A stretch of 24,173 nt of DNA from an uncultured Bacilli bacterium (GTDB taxonomy: Bacteria; Bacillota_I; Bacilli_A; RFN20; CAG-826), in contig CAJOQN010000092.1 of assembly GCA_905236535.1 (NCBI GenBank), forward strand, positions 1-24,173, read 5' to 3'. Under the pieces are notes generated by a model. That model did not search any database, was not told where the DNA came from, and saw nothing but the letters and a program-made list of their open reading frames with translations. This document shows positions 1-8,153 of the stretch, in pieces. Numbering within the stretch: position 1 is the first letter of the stretch; each line of letters starts with the position of its first letter. The position numbers and the translations under genes were made by a program.

Positions 1-72
1 TCCCTGAGCAGAGTCGAACTGCTGGCATTCCGCTTAGGAGGCGGACCCTCTATCCAACTGAGGTACAGGGAC
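1..72 (-). tRNA. tRNA-Arg(CCU), 3' end cut by window edge
   Basis: Read on the minus strand, a full cloverleaf is visible. The acceptor 5' strand is GTCCCTG, the D arm has stem CTC/GAG, the anticodon stem is TCCGC/GCGGA around loop CTCCTAA, and the T arm is AGCAG-TTCGACT-CTGCT. The anticodon is CCU (bases 36-38), so it reads the Arg codon AGG. The last acceptor base, the discriminator and any CCA lie beyond base 1. A37 follows U36, as expected for a t6A-modified ANN-decoding tRNA, and the t6A enzymes are encoded elsewhere in this window. The tRNA lies 10 bases downstream of the hydrolase gene on the same strand and may be co-transcribed with it. Confidence 0.95.
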
Positions 73-77
73 AAGAT

Positions 78-102
78 AACGCTTAAATAGCGTTTTTCTT
101 TT
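78..102 (+). terminator. Possible plus-strand intrinsic terminator
   Basis: A six-pair stem AACGCT/AGCGTT with a five-base loop is followed on the plus strand by TTTTTCTTTT. It overlaps the last codons of the minus-strand hydrolase. On the minus strand it has no U-tract, so it would work only for rightward transcription entering from outside the window. It could instead be a processing hairpin between the hydrolase mRNA and the tRNA. The stem is short. Confidence 0.4.
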
Positions 103-1018
103 CAAGATCTCTTTCAAAGAATTCAAGAATATCGTTATAAACGACATCGTGATCAATCTCGTTAAGAATCTCATGTCTTAAACCATCATAAACTTTAGTG
201 GAGACATTAGTGAGATGGTATTTCTTATACATCTTCTCTAGTTTATAGACACCCTTGCCATAACTAGAGACTGGATCTTCCGCACCAGAGATGATGAAGA
301 GGTCTAAATCTTTTCTAATCTTTTCTAAGAATTTACGACGATATAGACGTCTAAGACCTTTTAAGAATTCTAAGCAGAATCCATTATTTGGGCCAAATCC
401 ACAAAGTGGATCTTCAATATATTTATTAACATTATCTTCGTTAACACTTAACCAGTCGAATGGAGTTCTTGGATTTTGAATCTTCTTATTGAAGTTACCA
501 AACATTAAGTTGTTAAGGAGTTTAGCTTTTTGCTCACGGTTCTTTTTATTGACGATGATTTTAGCGAGCATATAACCAACAACCGGTGCCACGCTATTGA
601 GATTTGAACCACATAAGACGACTTTAGAGACGTGATGAGTGTGTCTTTGAATATAATCTTGAGCGAGGAAAGAACCCATTGAATGAGAGAAGATAAAAAC
701 TGGAAGATAAGTGATACGGAGTTTGTTGACTAACATATCCACGGCTTCAACTTGTTTTCTAAATCCTGAGGCTGGCCAAATACCTCTATTAGACATATCT
801 GGTAAGACATTTTCGCCTTGCCCGAAGTTATCCAAACAATAAACATTAAATCCATGTTTGTTTAAAAATTTAGCGAAATCATCATAACGAGATGAATGTT
901 CTTCCATCCCGGTCATAATAATGACATTGGCTTTGGCTTTGGTGTCCGCGGTCCAATTTAAACCAAAAATATTGGTGTCATCTTGAAGTTTGAGTGAAAT
1001 TTTTAATTTTTCTGACAT
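83..1018 (-). CDS. Alpha/beta hydrolase, monoacylglycerol lipase / lysophospholipase-like
   Basis: This 311-residue cytoplasmic serine hydrolase belongs to the Hydrolase_4 (PldB, serine aminopeptidase S33) group. The catalytic triad is readable: Ser113 in the elbow SHSMGS, Asp248 in GAEDPVS, and His282 in GLRHEILNE, the last being very typical of bacterial monoglyceride lipases. No signal peptide or membrane segment is seen. Family members cleave monoacylglycerols or lysophospholipids, but the true substrate cannot be read from sequence. The start is supported by AAGGAG nine bases upstream. It lies 13 bases downstream of galE on the same strand and is probably in its operon, with the tRNA gene following it. 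Confidence 0.85.
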   Translation of the reverse strand: MSEKLKISLKLQDDTNIFGLNWTADTKAKANVIIMTGMEEHSSRYDDFAKFLNKHGFNVYCLDNFGQGENVLPDMSNRGIWPASGFRKQVEAVDMLVNKLRITYLPVFIFSHSMGSFLAQDYIQRHTHHVSKVVLCGSNLNSVAPVVGYMLAKIIVNKKNREQKAKLLNNLMFGNFNKKIQNPRTPFDWLSVNEDNVNKYIEDPLCGFGPNNGFCLEFLKGLRRLYRRKFLEKIRKDLDLFIISGAEDPVSSYGKGVYKLEKMYKKYHLTNVSTKVYDGLRHEILNEIDHDVVYNDILEFFERDLEKKNAI

Positions 1019-1031
1019 TTAATTAATCTCC

Positions 1032-2048
1032 TTATTCATCGTATCCACAAGGATTATGGCTTTGCCAGTTCCATGAGTCTCTACAAGCATCTTCAACATT
1101 AAAGATGGCTTTCCAACCCATTTCTCTTTCAGCTTTTGAAACATCCGCATAGTTTTCAGCGACGTCCCCATCGCGACGAGGACCAATAACATAAGGAATA
1201 GTAATGTTATTAGCTTTCTCGAAAGCGTGGACTAATTCTAAAACCGATGTTCCTTTGCCTGTACCTAAATTATAAATGACTAAGCCTGGTTTTTCACTAA
1301 GCTTTCTTAACGCTGCTAGATGGCCACTAGCTAAATCTAAGACATGTATATAATCTCTAACACCCGTGCCATCGATGGTGGGATAGTCATCACCCCAAAT
1401 ATTTAGGTGATTTAATTTATGAACTGCCACTTGAGTGACATAGGGCATTAAATTGTTTGGAATACCTTGAGGGTCTTCTCCAATCAATCCAGATTTATGC
1501 GCGCCGATAGGGTTGAAGTAACGAAGAATTGCAATATTCGCTTCCTTATGTTGTTCCGCATAGTCTTTTAAAAGGAATTCGATATCAAGTTTGGTTTGAC
1601 CATATGGGTTTGTGCAACCCCCAACTGGGTCATCTTCAGTAAGTGGAACATGATCAGGAATGCCATAGACTGTCGCTGAAGAGGAGAAGACCAAATTTTT
1701 CACATCAAATTCATTCATGAGCTTTAAAAGAATCTTGCTTGAGCCCACGTTATTAAATTGATATAACTCTGGATATTTAACGGATTCGCCAACGCTTTTA
1801 AGTCCAGCGAAATGGATGATATCGGTAATCTTTTCTTTTTTGAAGACCTCACGCATCGCTTCTTCGTTCGTGCAATCAACTTGATAAAATCTGGGGGTTT
1901 TGCTAGTAATTTTGTAAATTCTATTTAAAACTTCGAGTTTTGAATTACATAAATTATCCACAATCGCAACATCATAACCATTATTGAGTAAATCGACAAC
2001 TGTGTGACTTCCAATATAGCCTGTGCCACCTGTAACTAAGATTGCCAT
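1032..2048 (-). CDS. galE: UDP-glucose 4-epimerase
   Basis: GalE interconverts UDP-glucose and UDP-galactose (often also the GlcNAc forms) with bound NAD, supplying galactose units for glycans and lipids. It has 338 residues, the normal length. It is an extended short-chain dehydrogenase with the NAD motif GGTGYIG at residues 7-13, the SSSATVYG segment at 122-129 with catalytic Ser124, and Tyr149/Lys153 in YGQTK. These match the E. coli positions as I recall them. The start has a strong AAAGGGG site about eight bases upstream. It is the first gene of a short operon with the hydrolase and is divergent from the cytidylyltransferase gene. With the dehydrogenase at 8153 and the glycosyltransferases at the right end, it probably supplies sugar nucleotides for a surface polysaccharide. 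Confidence 0.95.
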   Translation of the reverse strand: MAILVTGGTGYIGSHTVVDLLNNGYDVAIVDNLCNSKLEVLNRIYKITSKTPRFYQVDCTNEEAMREVFKKEKITDIIHFAGLKSVGESVKYPELYQFNNVGSSKILLKLMNEFDVKNLVFSSSATVYGIPDHVPLTEDDPVGGCTNPYGQTKLDIEFLLKDYAEQHKEANIAILRYFNPIGAHKSGLIGEDPQGIPNNLMPYVTQVAVHKLNHLNIWGDDYPTIDGTGVRDYIHVLDLASGHLAALRKLSEKPGLVIYNLGTGKGTSVLELVHAFEKANNITIPYVIGPRRDGDVAENYADVSKAEREMGWKAIFNVEDACRDSWNWQSHNPCGYDE

Positions 2049-2069
2049 AACTAATTCCCCTTTATATGT

Positions 2070-2098
2070 CTTGCACTATCGTGCTAGTCCCTATTCTA
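2070..2098 (-). promoter_or_regulatory. galE promoter (-10) and imperfect palindrome in the leader
   Basis: On the minus strand an extended -10, TGG then TAGAAT (2093-2098), predicts a transcript start near 2086. An 18-base imperfect palindrome (2070-2087, core GCAC-TATC-GTGC, one mismatch in seven arm positions) begins at that point and lies before the Shine-Dalgarno sequence. It could be an operator at +1 or a leader hairpin. No clear -35 hexamer is seen. Confidence 0.4.
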
Positions 2099-2159
2099 CC
2101 ATATATTTTCGACTTTATATCAAATATAATTTAAAATGTATTTTCTTCTTAAAATATAA

Positions 2160-2172
2160 GATAATTATTGTA
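2160..2172 (+). promoter_or_regulatory. Likely leaderless promoter of the cytidylyltransferase gene
   Basis: GATAAT at 2160-2165 is followed by six bases and then the ATG at 2172. Transcription starting at the usual distance from this -10 would begin on or next to the A of the start codon. No purine-rich ribosome binding site precedes the ATG. The upstream region is AT-rich with no clear -35. Confidence 0.45.
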
Positions 2173-2861
2173 TGAACATCGCTTTAGTTTTAGCCGCTGG
2201 TAAATCATTAAGAATGAAATCCACAAGTGGTCCTAAGCAATTCTTAAAAGTTGAAGGACTACCAATTTTTATGTATTCCGTTAAAGCATTTCAAGACAAT
2301 CCAAACATTGATAAAATCCTTATCGTAACTTTAAAAGAATATGTTAAAAAGGTCGCGAAAGAAACACACCAACATCATATCGATAAATTACATTCTGTGA
2401 TTGTGGGAGGAGAAACTCGCCAAGAATCATCATTCCATGGAATTAAGGCTTTAAAAGATATTGCCAAAGATGATGATATTATTCTTATCCATGATGCGGC
2501 ACGTCCGCTTTTAAATCAAAGAATCATCAACGACCATATCATAATGTGTCAAAAAGAAAAAGCGGTCATGACTGTTATCTCTTCTAATGACACAATTATC
2601 AAGGGAAGAGATGAATCGTTGAGCGAAACTTTAAATAGAGATGAACTTTTTATCGTTCAAACTCCTCAATCATTTAAATATGAAATCATTCTTAAAGCTC
2701 ACGAAGAAGCTTTTAAAAATGGTGTGAAAAACGCTTTTGATGATGCCTCGCTGGTAAATTGTTTAGGAATTGATGTCAAATTTATCAAAGGTGAAAAAAC
2801 AAATATAAAAATTACCACCCCTGAGGACTTAGAGATGGTAAAATTCTATTTACATAAATAA
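2172..2861 (+). CDS. ispD: IspD/TarI-family cytidylyltransferase
   Basis: This family transfers CMP from CTP to 2-C-methyl-D-erythritol 4-phosphate (IspD, isoprenoid MEP pathway) or to ribitol 5-phosphate (TarI, teichoic acid). It has 229 residues, normal for either. Visible family features are LAAGKSLRM at the N-terminus, GPKQFL, VGGETRQ, HDAARPLL, VQTPQSF, FDDASLV and NIKITTPEDL. DDASLV and the first motif favour IspD. PKQFL is common in TarI but also occurs in IspD proteins. No other MEP or teichoic-acid gene is in the window to decide. The gene stands alone on the plus strand, divergent from galE, and converges on the membrane hydrolase with six bases between the stop codons. Confidence 0.8.
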   Translation: MNIALVLAAGKSLRMKSTSGPKQFLKVEGLPIFMYSVKAFQDNPNIDKILIVTLKEYVKKVAKETHQHHIDKLHSVIVGGETRQESSFHGIKALKDIAKDDDIILIHDAARPLLNQRIINDHIIMCQKEKAVMTVISSNDTIIKGRDESLSETLNRDELFIVQTPQSFKYEIILKAHEEAFKNGVKNAFDDASLVNCLGIDVKFIKGEKTNIKITTPEDLEMVKFYLHK

Positions 2862-2867
2862 TTTAAA

Positions 2868-3797
2868 TTATTTGGATTCTTGTCTTGAGATAAATTCTCT
2901 CAAGACTTTTTCATATTCATCATGATCAAACAAGACGCTTTTTCCATGAGTGCCATTAGGGAAAAGATGAATTTCTTTATCTTCCGCTCCATTCTTTTGG
3001 AAAAGAAGATTACAGTGATATGGTTTGATAAATTTATCTTTTAAGCCATGAACATGTAAAGTTGGAACTTTGTTGTTTCCAATATATTTAATCGGGGACA
3101 TTTCTCTAATATTAAACCCCGACAATTTATAAAGGACCGTAGGTAAGAAGATCTTAAATGGCCAATAAGTCATATGGTGATTATGGACATAATCTCCCGC
3201 GAAAACAATCATGGAAGAATATGGACAATCCGCGATGATATATTTGATATCTTGGCGATATTTTGTCACTAATAGAGACGCTGCTCCTCCTAAAGAAGTT
3301 CCATGTAAAGCTAAGAAAATATCTTGTCCAAACTTATCTTTAACAAAAGTAATAATCTCATCTAAATCTTGGCTTTCGTTGATTCCCATAGAGCAACGAG
3401 TTCTGACATTATCTCCGTGTCCACGATGGTCATAACGAATAATGTTATATCCGAGTTTATAGTAAAAAGGGACATATTTTAGAGCCCCTTCTCTCGTGGA
3501 GCCATGTCCATGGATGATAATGATATATTTGTTTGATGGTTTTTTATTAAGAGTGTAATCACCATGAATGACATAGCCATCTTTCAATGTCAAAGCAAAA
3601 TCAACAGGATCCAAAAGTGAAAGACCTTCTTTTTCAATATCATTAAGATTTTCTAACATTGTCTTTCGATCTTTAAATTTAGGGTTGATCGTCGCCTTGC
3701 TCATTTGAATGTCAGAATAGATAACAAAAAAGATGATACCTCCTAATATTAGGAGAACAGAGCCTACTACAATTAAAATGATGGCCCACACCGGCAT
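2868..3797 (-). CDS. Membrane-anchored alpha/beta hydrolase
   Basis: This 309-residue protein has one N-terminal membrane segment (about residues 4-27), which probably anchors the rest outside or at the membrane. The hydrolase fold has the HGHGS oxyanion-type strand end at 96-100, nucleophile Ser168 in GTSLGG, Asp254 in GLKDKF and His284 in NGTHGK. It resembles the YqkD/YfhR-like S9/S15 peptidase-esterase group. The substrate is unknown. Its ATG overlaps the ligA stop by one base (TAATG), and an AAGGAG sits about 11 bases upstream inside ligA, so it is translated as part of the pcrA-ligA operon. The reason for linking a surface hydrolase to DNA repair genes is not evident. Confidence 0.85.
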   Translation of the reverse strand: MPVWAIILIVVGSVLLILGGIIFFVIYSDIQMSKATINPKFKDRKTMLENLNDIEKEGLSLLDPVDFALTLKDGYVIHGDYTLNKKPSNKYIIIIHGHGSTREGALKYVPFYYKLGYNIIRYDHRGHGDNVRTRCSMGINESQDLDEIITFVKDKFGQDIFLALHGTSLGGAASLLVTKYRQDIKYIIADCPYSSMIVFAGDYVHNHHMTYWPFKIFLPTVLYKLSGFNIREMSPIKYIGNNKVPTLHVHGLKDKFIKPYHCNLLFQKNGAEDKEIHLFPNGTHGKSVLFDHDEYEKVLREFISRQESK

Positions 3798-5782
3798 TAT
3801 TTAATCAACTCCTTAAATTCGGTTTCATCCAAAACCGTAATGCCTAAAGACTGAGCTTTATCAAGTTTACTACCAGCATCATGCCCAGCGATTACAACAT
3901 CAGTGGCTTTAGAGACAGAGCCTGTTACTTTCGCGCCTAAATTCTCGAGAATTTCAGTGGCTTCTTTTCTTCCCATTGAATCTAATGTTCCAGTTAAAAC
4001 GACAGTTTTGCCAGAGAAATATGAATTCGCAGCTTTAACAGTGCTCCCTAAATATTTGAAATTAAGACCTTTTTCTCTCAAGCCTTCGATTAATTGTCTA
4101 TTATGTTCATCGGCGAACCATTCAGTCAAAGATTTAGCAAGAACAGGTCCAACATCTTGAATCTCAAGAAGTTCTTCTTCACTGACATTCATCAAAGCAT
4201 CTAAGTCCATATATTTTCTCGCTAAAGTTTTGGCCATTTTAGCGCCCACTTCTTTAATGCCTAAACCAAACAATAATCGCTCTAGAGAATTAAGCTTACT
4301 GTTTTCAATCGAGAGAATGAGGTTATCAATAGATTTAGCTTGCCATCCATCTAAGGCAATAATGTCATCTCGATGCTCCATCAGAGAATAAAGCTCAACA
4401 ACATTAGAGAAGAATCCTTGATTAAAAAATTGTTCGACCACTTTTTCACCCATTCCTTCAATATCCATCGCATCCTTACTCGCAAAATGAATAATTCCTT
4501 CAATTTGTTTGGCGGGGCAATGAGGATTGATACAGAAATGCATCGCGTCTTTTCTAACAAGAGGCGTTCCACATTCTGGACAAGTAGTAATCATTTCAAA
4601 TGGAGTTTCACTTCCATCACGTTTTTCAACGATTGGTCTCACCACTTCTGGAATAACATCTCCAGCTTTTCTTAAAATGACATAATCACCAATCATTAGA
4701 CCTTTTTCGGTAATGAAATCTTCATTGTGAAGAGTCGCTCTTTGAACAGTGGAACCCGCCACTCTAACCGGTTCTAAAACAGCATTAGGAGTAATTTTTC
4801 CAGTTCTACCAACAGTAAAGATGATATCTTTTAATTTTGTAATAGCTTCTTCGGGTGGAAATTTATAGGCAATCGCCCATCTTGGAGTTTTAGCGGTATA
4901 ACCAAGTTTGTCATAAAGTGACATATCATCCACTTTGATAACGATTCCATCAATATCATAATCGAGAGACGCTCTCTTTTGAGTGTATTCGTCGATATAA
5001 TTAAGAACTTCATCAATGCCATGACATATTCTTCTTTCGGGGTTAGTTCTAAAGCCAAGTTCATCGGCTTTTCTTAAAGCTTCAGAATGATAACGGATAT
5101 TAAAATCTTTGGCGTTTACAAAATAATACCAGAAGGCTTCAAGTCCACGAGATGCTGCAACACTTGAATCGAGTTGACGAACACTACCTGCGGCCGCATT
5201 TCTCGCATTTGCGAATAATTGTTCACCACTTTCTTCTCTTTCTTTATTAAGCCTTTCTAAAGATTTTTTCGGCATATAAACTTCACCACGAATCTCAAAA
5301 TCACCCTCAAGATTAATTCTTGAAGGAATTGATTTAATAGTGATGACATTTGAAGTCACATCTTCTCCAGTCGTCCCATCACCACGAGTGGCGGCGTATT
5401 TTAAAGTTTTGTTATAAACAAGAGACATTCCTAAGCCATCAATTTTAAGTTCTGCACAATAAGTGACAACATCGGTCTTAATAACTTCTCTGACTTTGCG
5501 GTCAAAGTCTCTTAAATCATCTTCATTAAAAGCGTTAGCTAAAGAGAGCATCATCCGTTGATGAGTAATCTCTTTAAATTTATCTTGAACCATACCACCG
5601 ACTCTTTGAGTGGGGCTAAGAGGAGATCTCAGTTCAGGATATTCATTTTCGAGCATAATGAGTTCTTGCATTAAACGGTCATACTCAAAATCGGAGACGG
5701 TAGGATTGTCTAAAACATAATATTCGTAATTGTATTTTTCTAATAAGGCAGTGATTTCTTCCACTCTTTGCTTAGGGTCCAT
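3797..5782 (-). CDS. ligA: NAD-dependent DNA ligase
   Basis: LigA seals nicks in DNA using NAD, joining Okazaki fragments and finishing repair. It has 661 residues, full length. Domains in order: the NAD-binding Ia region at the N-terminus (YEYYVLDNPTVSDFEYD, 19-35), the nucleotidyltransferase domain with catalytic Lys113 in ELKIDG, an OB fold (about 315-400), a four-Cys zinc finger (CPEC...CINPHC), helix-hairpin-helix repeats, and a C-terminal BRCT domain beginning near SYFSGKTVVLTGTL. All key motifs are intact. AAGGAG lies six bases before the ATG. It is one base downstream of pcrA, the same pairing as in Bacillus (pcrA-ligA). Confidence 0.98.
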   Translation of the reverse strand: MDPKQRVEEITALLEKYNYEYYVLDNPTVSDFEYDRLMQELIMLENEYPELRSPLSPTQRVGGMVQDKFKEITHQRMMLSLANAFNEDDLRDFDRKVREVIKTDVVTYCAELKIDGLGMSLVYNKTLKYAATRGDGTTGEDVTSNVITIKSIPSRINLEGDFEIRGEVYMPKKSLERLNKEREESGEQLFANARNAAAGSVRQLDSSVAASRGLEAFWYYFVNAKDFNIRYHSEALRKADELGFRTNPERRICHGIDEVLNYIDEYTQKRASLDYDIDGIVIKVDDMSLYDKLGYTAKTPRWAIAYKFPPEEAITKLKDIIFTVGRTGKITPNAVLEPVRVAGSTVQRATLHNEDFITEKGLMIGDYVILRKAGDVIPEVVRPIVEKRDGSETPFEMITTCPECGTPLVRKDAMHFCINPHCPAKQIEGIIHFASKDAMDIEGMGEKVVEQFFNQGFFSNVVELYSLMEHRDDIIALDGWQAKSIDNLILSIENSKLNSLERLLFGLGIKEVGAKMAKTLARKYMDLDALMNVSEEELLEIQDVGPVLAKSLTEWFADEHNRQLIEGLREKGLNFKYLGSTVKAANSYFSGKTVVLTGTLDSMGRKEATEILENLGAKVTGSVSKATDVVIAGHDAGSKLDKAQSLGITVLDETEFKELIK

Positions 5783-5783
5783 A

Positions 5784-8036
5784 TTATTCTCCTTTTTTCA
5801 CCGATGGGTGATTGCCAAGAATTGTTTTAATTCCATGATTATCGAACTCAACTTGAATGATATTATCTCCATCCACTTTGATAACTTTCCCTCTTCCCAG
5901 GCTCTTATGAATGAGGATATCTCCAACATTCCAAGTGATATTATTACTTTCATATTTTGGAGAATTATCGAGGTTTTGATGGTGTTTTTGATATAAATCC
6001 CCACTTTTTTGTTCTTTATATGTGTTTTCTAAATCATCGAATGCTGGATTCTTATATCTCTTATTATAATCGCCATATTGATAATTTTTATTCATTCCTT
6101 GAGAGAGTGGTTTTGGAATAACTAATCCACTTTCTTTAAAGAATTGAGAGGCTTCTCCACGATCTTGGTAACCACCATTAAAGATACGGTCTTCGGTATA
6201 TGTCATATATAATCGCTCCATTGCTCTTGTCATCGCGACATAGCAAAGCCTTCTTTCTTCCTCAAGACCACTATTCCCATTTTCTAAAAGTGATCTAGCG
6301 CTTGGGAAGACATTTTGGTTAAGTCTGATGATAAAGACAACTGGGAATTCTAATCCTTTAGCAGTGTGGACGGTCATCAAAGAGACAAAATTTCCTTCAG
6401 TGACATCATCTTGCCCACTTAACAAGGCGATGTTTTGTAAATATTCAGTGAATGTCGCTTCAGGATTATTCATATAAGCTTGAATGTCTCCTAATAAGGC
6501 ATTAACGTTATCTTTTCTATCTTCAGCGTCATCTTTAAATTCATTATCGAGATATTCGTAATAACCAATATCAGTGATGAGATCATTTAAATAAAGATTA
6601 AACAATTTTTCATTCTTATTGATATCTTCTCTAGTCTTATCAATACGGACGACTAATGATTTAAGCTTGTGCAAAGCGATAGATGGAACTTCGGATTGCT
6701 CAGGATCAACACTTTCAATATATTCATAAAAAGATTGACCATTTAATTCTTTCTTAATCGCTAATATTGTGGAATCACCAATCTTACGACGTGGGACATT
6801 AATAATTCTTTCAAAAGAAATATCATCTTTCTTGTTCATAACAAGATTAAAATAGGCAATTAAATCTTTGATTTCTTTTCTTTGATAGAACTTAAGACCA
6901 CCAAAAATACGATATGGAATTCTCTTTGCGGTTAAAGATTGTTCTATTTCTTGTGTTACATAGTTGGAGCGGTAAAGAATAGCAATATCAGAATATGTAT
7001 AATTATCCAAAGTCACTAATTTTTGAATTTGACCCGCGACAAAGTCTGCTTCATATGAATTTCTAGCAAGCATCTTAGCCACTACTGGTTCATCGCTTGT
7101 CTTTTCAGTATATAAATCTTTCTTTAGTCTCATCTTGTTATAAGAGATTAAAGAGTTTGCAGCATTTAAAATTATTTGGGTGCTACGATAATTGCGGTCA
7201 AGAATGATGGTTTCAATATCCCTATATCTTTCATTTAAATCCAAGATAATTCTTTGATTGGCCCCTCTCCATGTATAGATAGTTTGGTCTGGGTCTCCAA
7301 CAACATAAAGATATGTATCGGTTCTCATTAAAGAAGAAAACATCTTGTATTCAATGTCATTTGTGTCTTGGAACTCATCAATAAGAATATGGTCATATTT
7401 GTTTTGCCACTTCATCCTAATAGTGGGGAAATTAGAAAGAATTCTATTCGTATATAACAATAAGTCATCAAAGTCGAGACATTGCATTCTACTTTTTCTC
7501 TCTTCATAATCACGATAGATTTCTAAACAATCTTTTTCACCCTCAAAAGTTTCTCTTCCATTGATAACAATATCATCTGGTTCAAGTTCTTTTGACTTTG
7601 CTTTTGAGATGTATCCAAGCGAGAGTTTGACAATCTTATCATTACGTTTAAAACCTCTATCTGAGGCGATGTCTTTAACCAGCTTCGTTTGATCTTCTTC
7701 ATCTAAGATAACAAATGATGAAGGATAACCTAAAACATTTATTTCTTGCCTTAAGAAGTAGGCAGCGAAAGCATGGAAGGTTCTAATATTGACATCAAGA
7801 TTTTCGTTATTTGTAATTCTTTCAACACGAGTTTTCATCTCTCTTGCAACTTTGTTGGTAAAAGTAATGGCAAGTATTCTCCAAGGCGCAACATTACATT
7901 CGTTGATAAGGTAGGCAACACGGTATGTTAAAACACGGGTTTTTCCACTACCCGCTCCTGCAACAATGCGAAGATATTGAGACTCCGAAGTTACAGCTTC
8001 ATATTGTTTTTCATTAAGCAAATCTCTTAATTCCAT
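5784..8036 (-). CDS. pcrA: ATP-dependent 3'-5' DNA helicase, PcrA/UvrD type
   Basis: This superfamily 1A helicase unwinds DNA in repair, rolling-circle replication and removal of stalled RecA or RNA polymerase. It has 750 residues. Motifs: Walker A AGAGSGKT at 26-33, motif Ia AITFTNKVAREM, Walker B/motif II ILIDEFQDTND at 218-227, motif III GDPDQTIYTWRGA, motif IV/V region NYRS and LMTVHTAKGLEFPVVF, and motif VI VAMTRAMERLY. The C-terminal segment (VGDILIHKSLGRGKV) matches the Tudor-like tail of PcrA that binds RNA polymerase. It is the first gene of an operon with ligA and the membrane hydrolase. No Shine-Dalgarno sequence is seen, and a TATAAT lies 21 bases before the ATG. Confidence 0.95.
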   Translation of the reverse strand: MELRDLLNEKQYEAVTSESQYLRIVAGAGSGKTRVLTYRVAYLINECNVAPWRILAITFTNKVAREMKTRVERITNNENLDVNIRTFHAFAAYFLRQEINVLGYPSSFVILDEEDQTKLVKDIASDRGFKRNDKIVKLSLGYISKAKSKELEPDDIVINGRETFEGEKDCLEIYRDYEERKSRMQCLDFDDLLLYTNRILSNFPTIRMKWQNKYDHILIDEFQDTNDIEYKMFSSLMRTDTYLYVVGDPDQTIYTWRGANQRIILDLNERYRDIETIILDRNYRSTQIILNAANSLISYNKMRLKKDLYTEKTSDEPVVAKMLARNSYEADFVAGQIQKLVTLDNYTYSDIAILYRSNYVTQEIEQSLTAKRIPYRIFGGLKFYQRKEIKDLIAYFNLVMNKKDDISFERIINVPRRKIGDSTILAIKKELNGQSFYEYIESVDPEQSEVPSIALHKLKSLVVRIDKTREDINKNEKLFNLYLNDLITDIGYYEYLDNEFKDDAEDRKDNVNALLGDIQAYMNNPEATFTEYLQNIALLSGQDDVTEGNFVSLMTVHTAKGLEFPVVFIIRLNQNVFPSARSLLENGNSGLEEERRLCYVAMTRAMERLYMTYTEDRIFNGGYQDRGEASQFFKESGLVIPKPLSQGMNKNYQYGDYNKRYKNPAFDDLENTYKEQKSGDLYQKHHQNLDNSPKYESNNITWNVGDILIHKSLGRGKVIKVDGDNIIQVEFDNHGIKTILGNHPSVKKGE

Positions 8037-8063
8037 ATATTACTTGTAATATATTTTATTATA
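8035..8063 (-). promoter_or_regulatory. pcrA promoter with inverted repeat over the start site
   Basis: On the minus strand TATAAT lies at 8058-8063, predicting a transcript start near 8051 and a short leader without a ribosome binding site. A perfect inverted repeat with nine-base arms (ATATATTAC / GTAATATAT) separated by two bases covers 8035-8054, including the start codon and the predicted start site. It could be an operator. Because it is AT-rich, chance is a serious alternative. Confidence 0.35.
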
Positions 8064-8138
8064 AAAACCTTTATATTTCAATTTATATAGAAATATTCTT
8101 TTTATATTAATTTCTATGGCGCTTATAAAATAATTAGG

Positions 8139-8153
8139 TAAAATATTTAAGGA
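8139..8153 (+). promoter_or_regulatory. Likely near-leaderless promoter of the dehydrogenase gene
   Basis: TAAAAT at 8139-8144 ends eight bases before the ATG at 8153, leaving room for a leader of only about zero to two bases. AAGG directly abuts the ATG, too close to act as a normal ribosome binding site. Confidence 0.4.

Noticed and set aside
2073..2084. GCAC...GTGC repeat as a CIRCE heat-shock operator before galE
   Set aside because: CIRCE has nine-base arms TTAGCACTC/GAGTGCTAA with a nine-base spacer. Here the arms and spacer do not match.
2856..2873. Perfect 18-base AT-only palindrome spanning the convergent stop codons of the cytidylyltransferase and the membrane hydrolase
   Set aside because: It has no G or C, so it would not be a stable terminator stem. 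It arises from two TAA stops facing each other in AT-rich sequence and is likely chance.
4373..4675. 100-codon open frame on the plus strand inside ligA
   Set aside because: It lies wholly within the well-conserved zinc-finger and OB region of ligA on the opposite strand. No start signal is seen.
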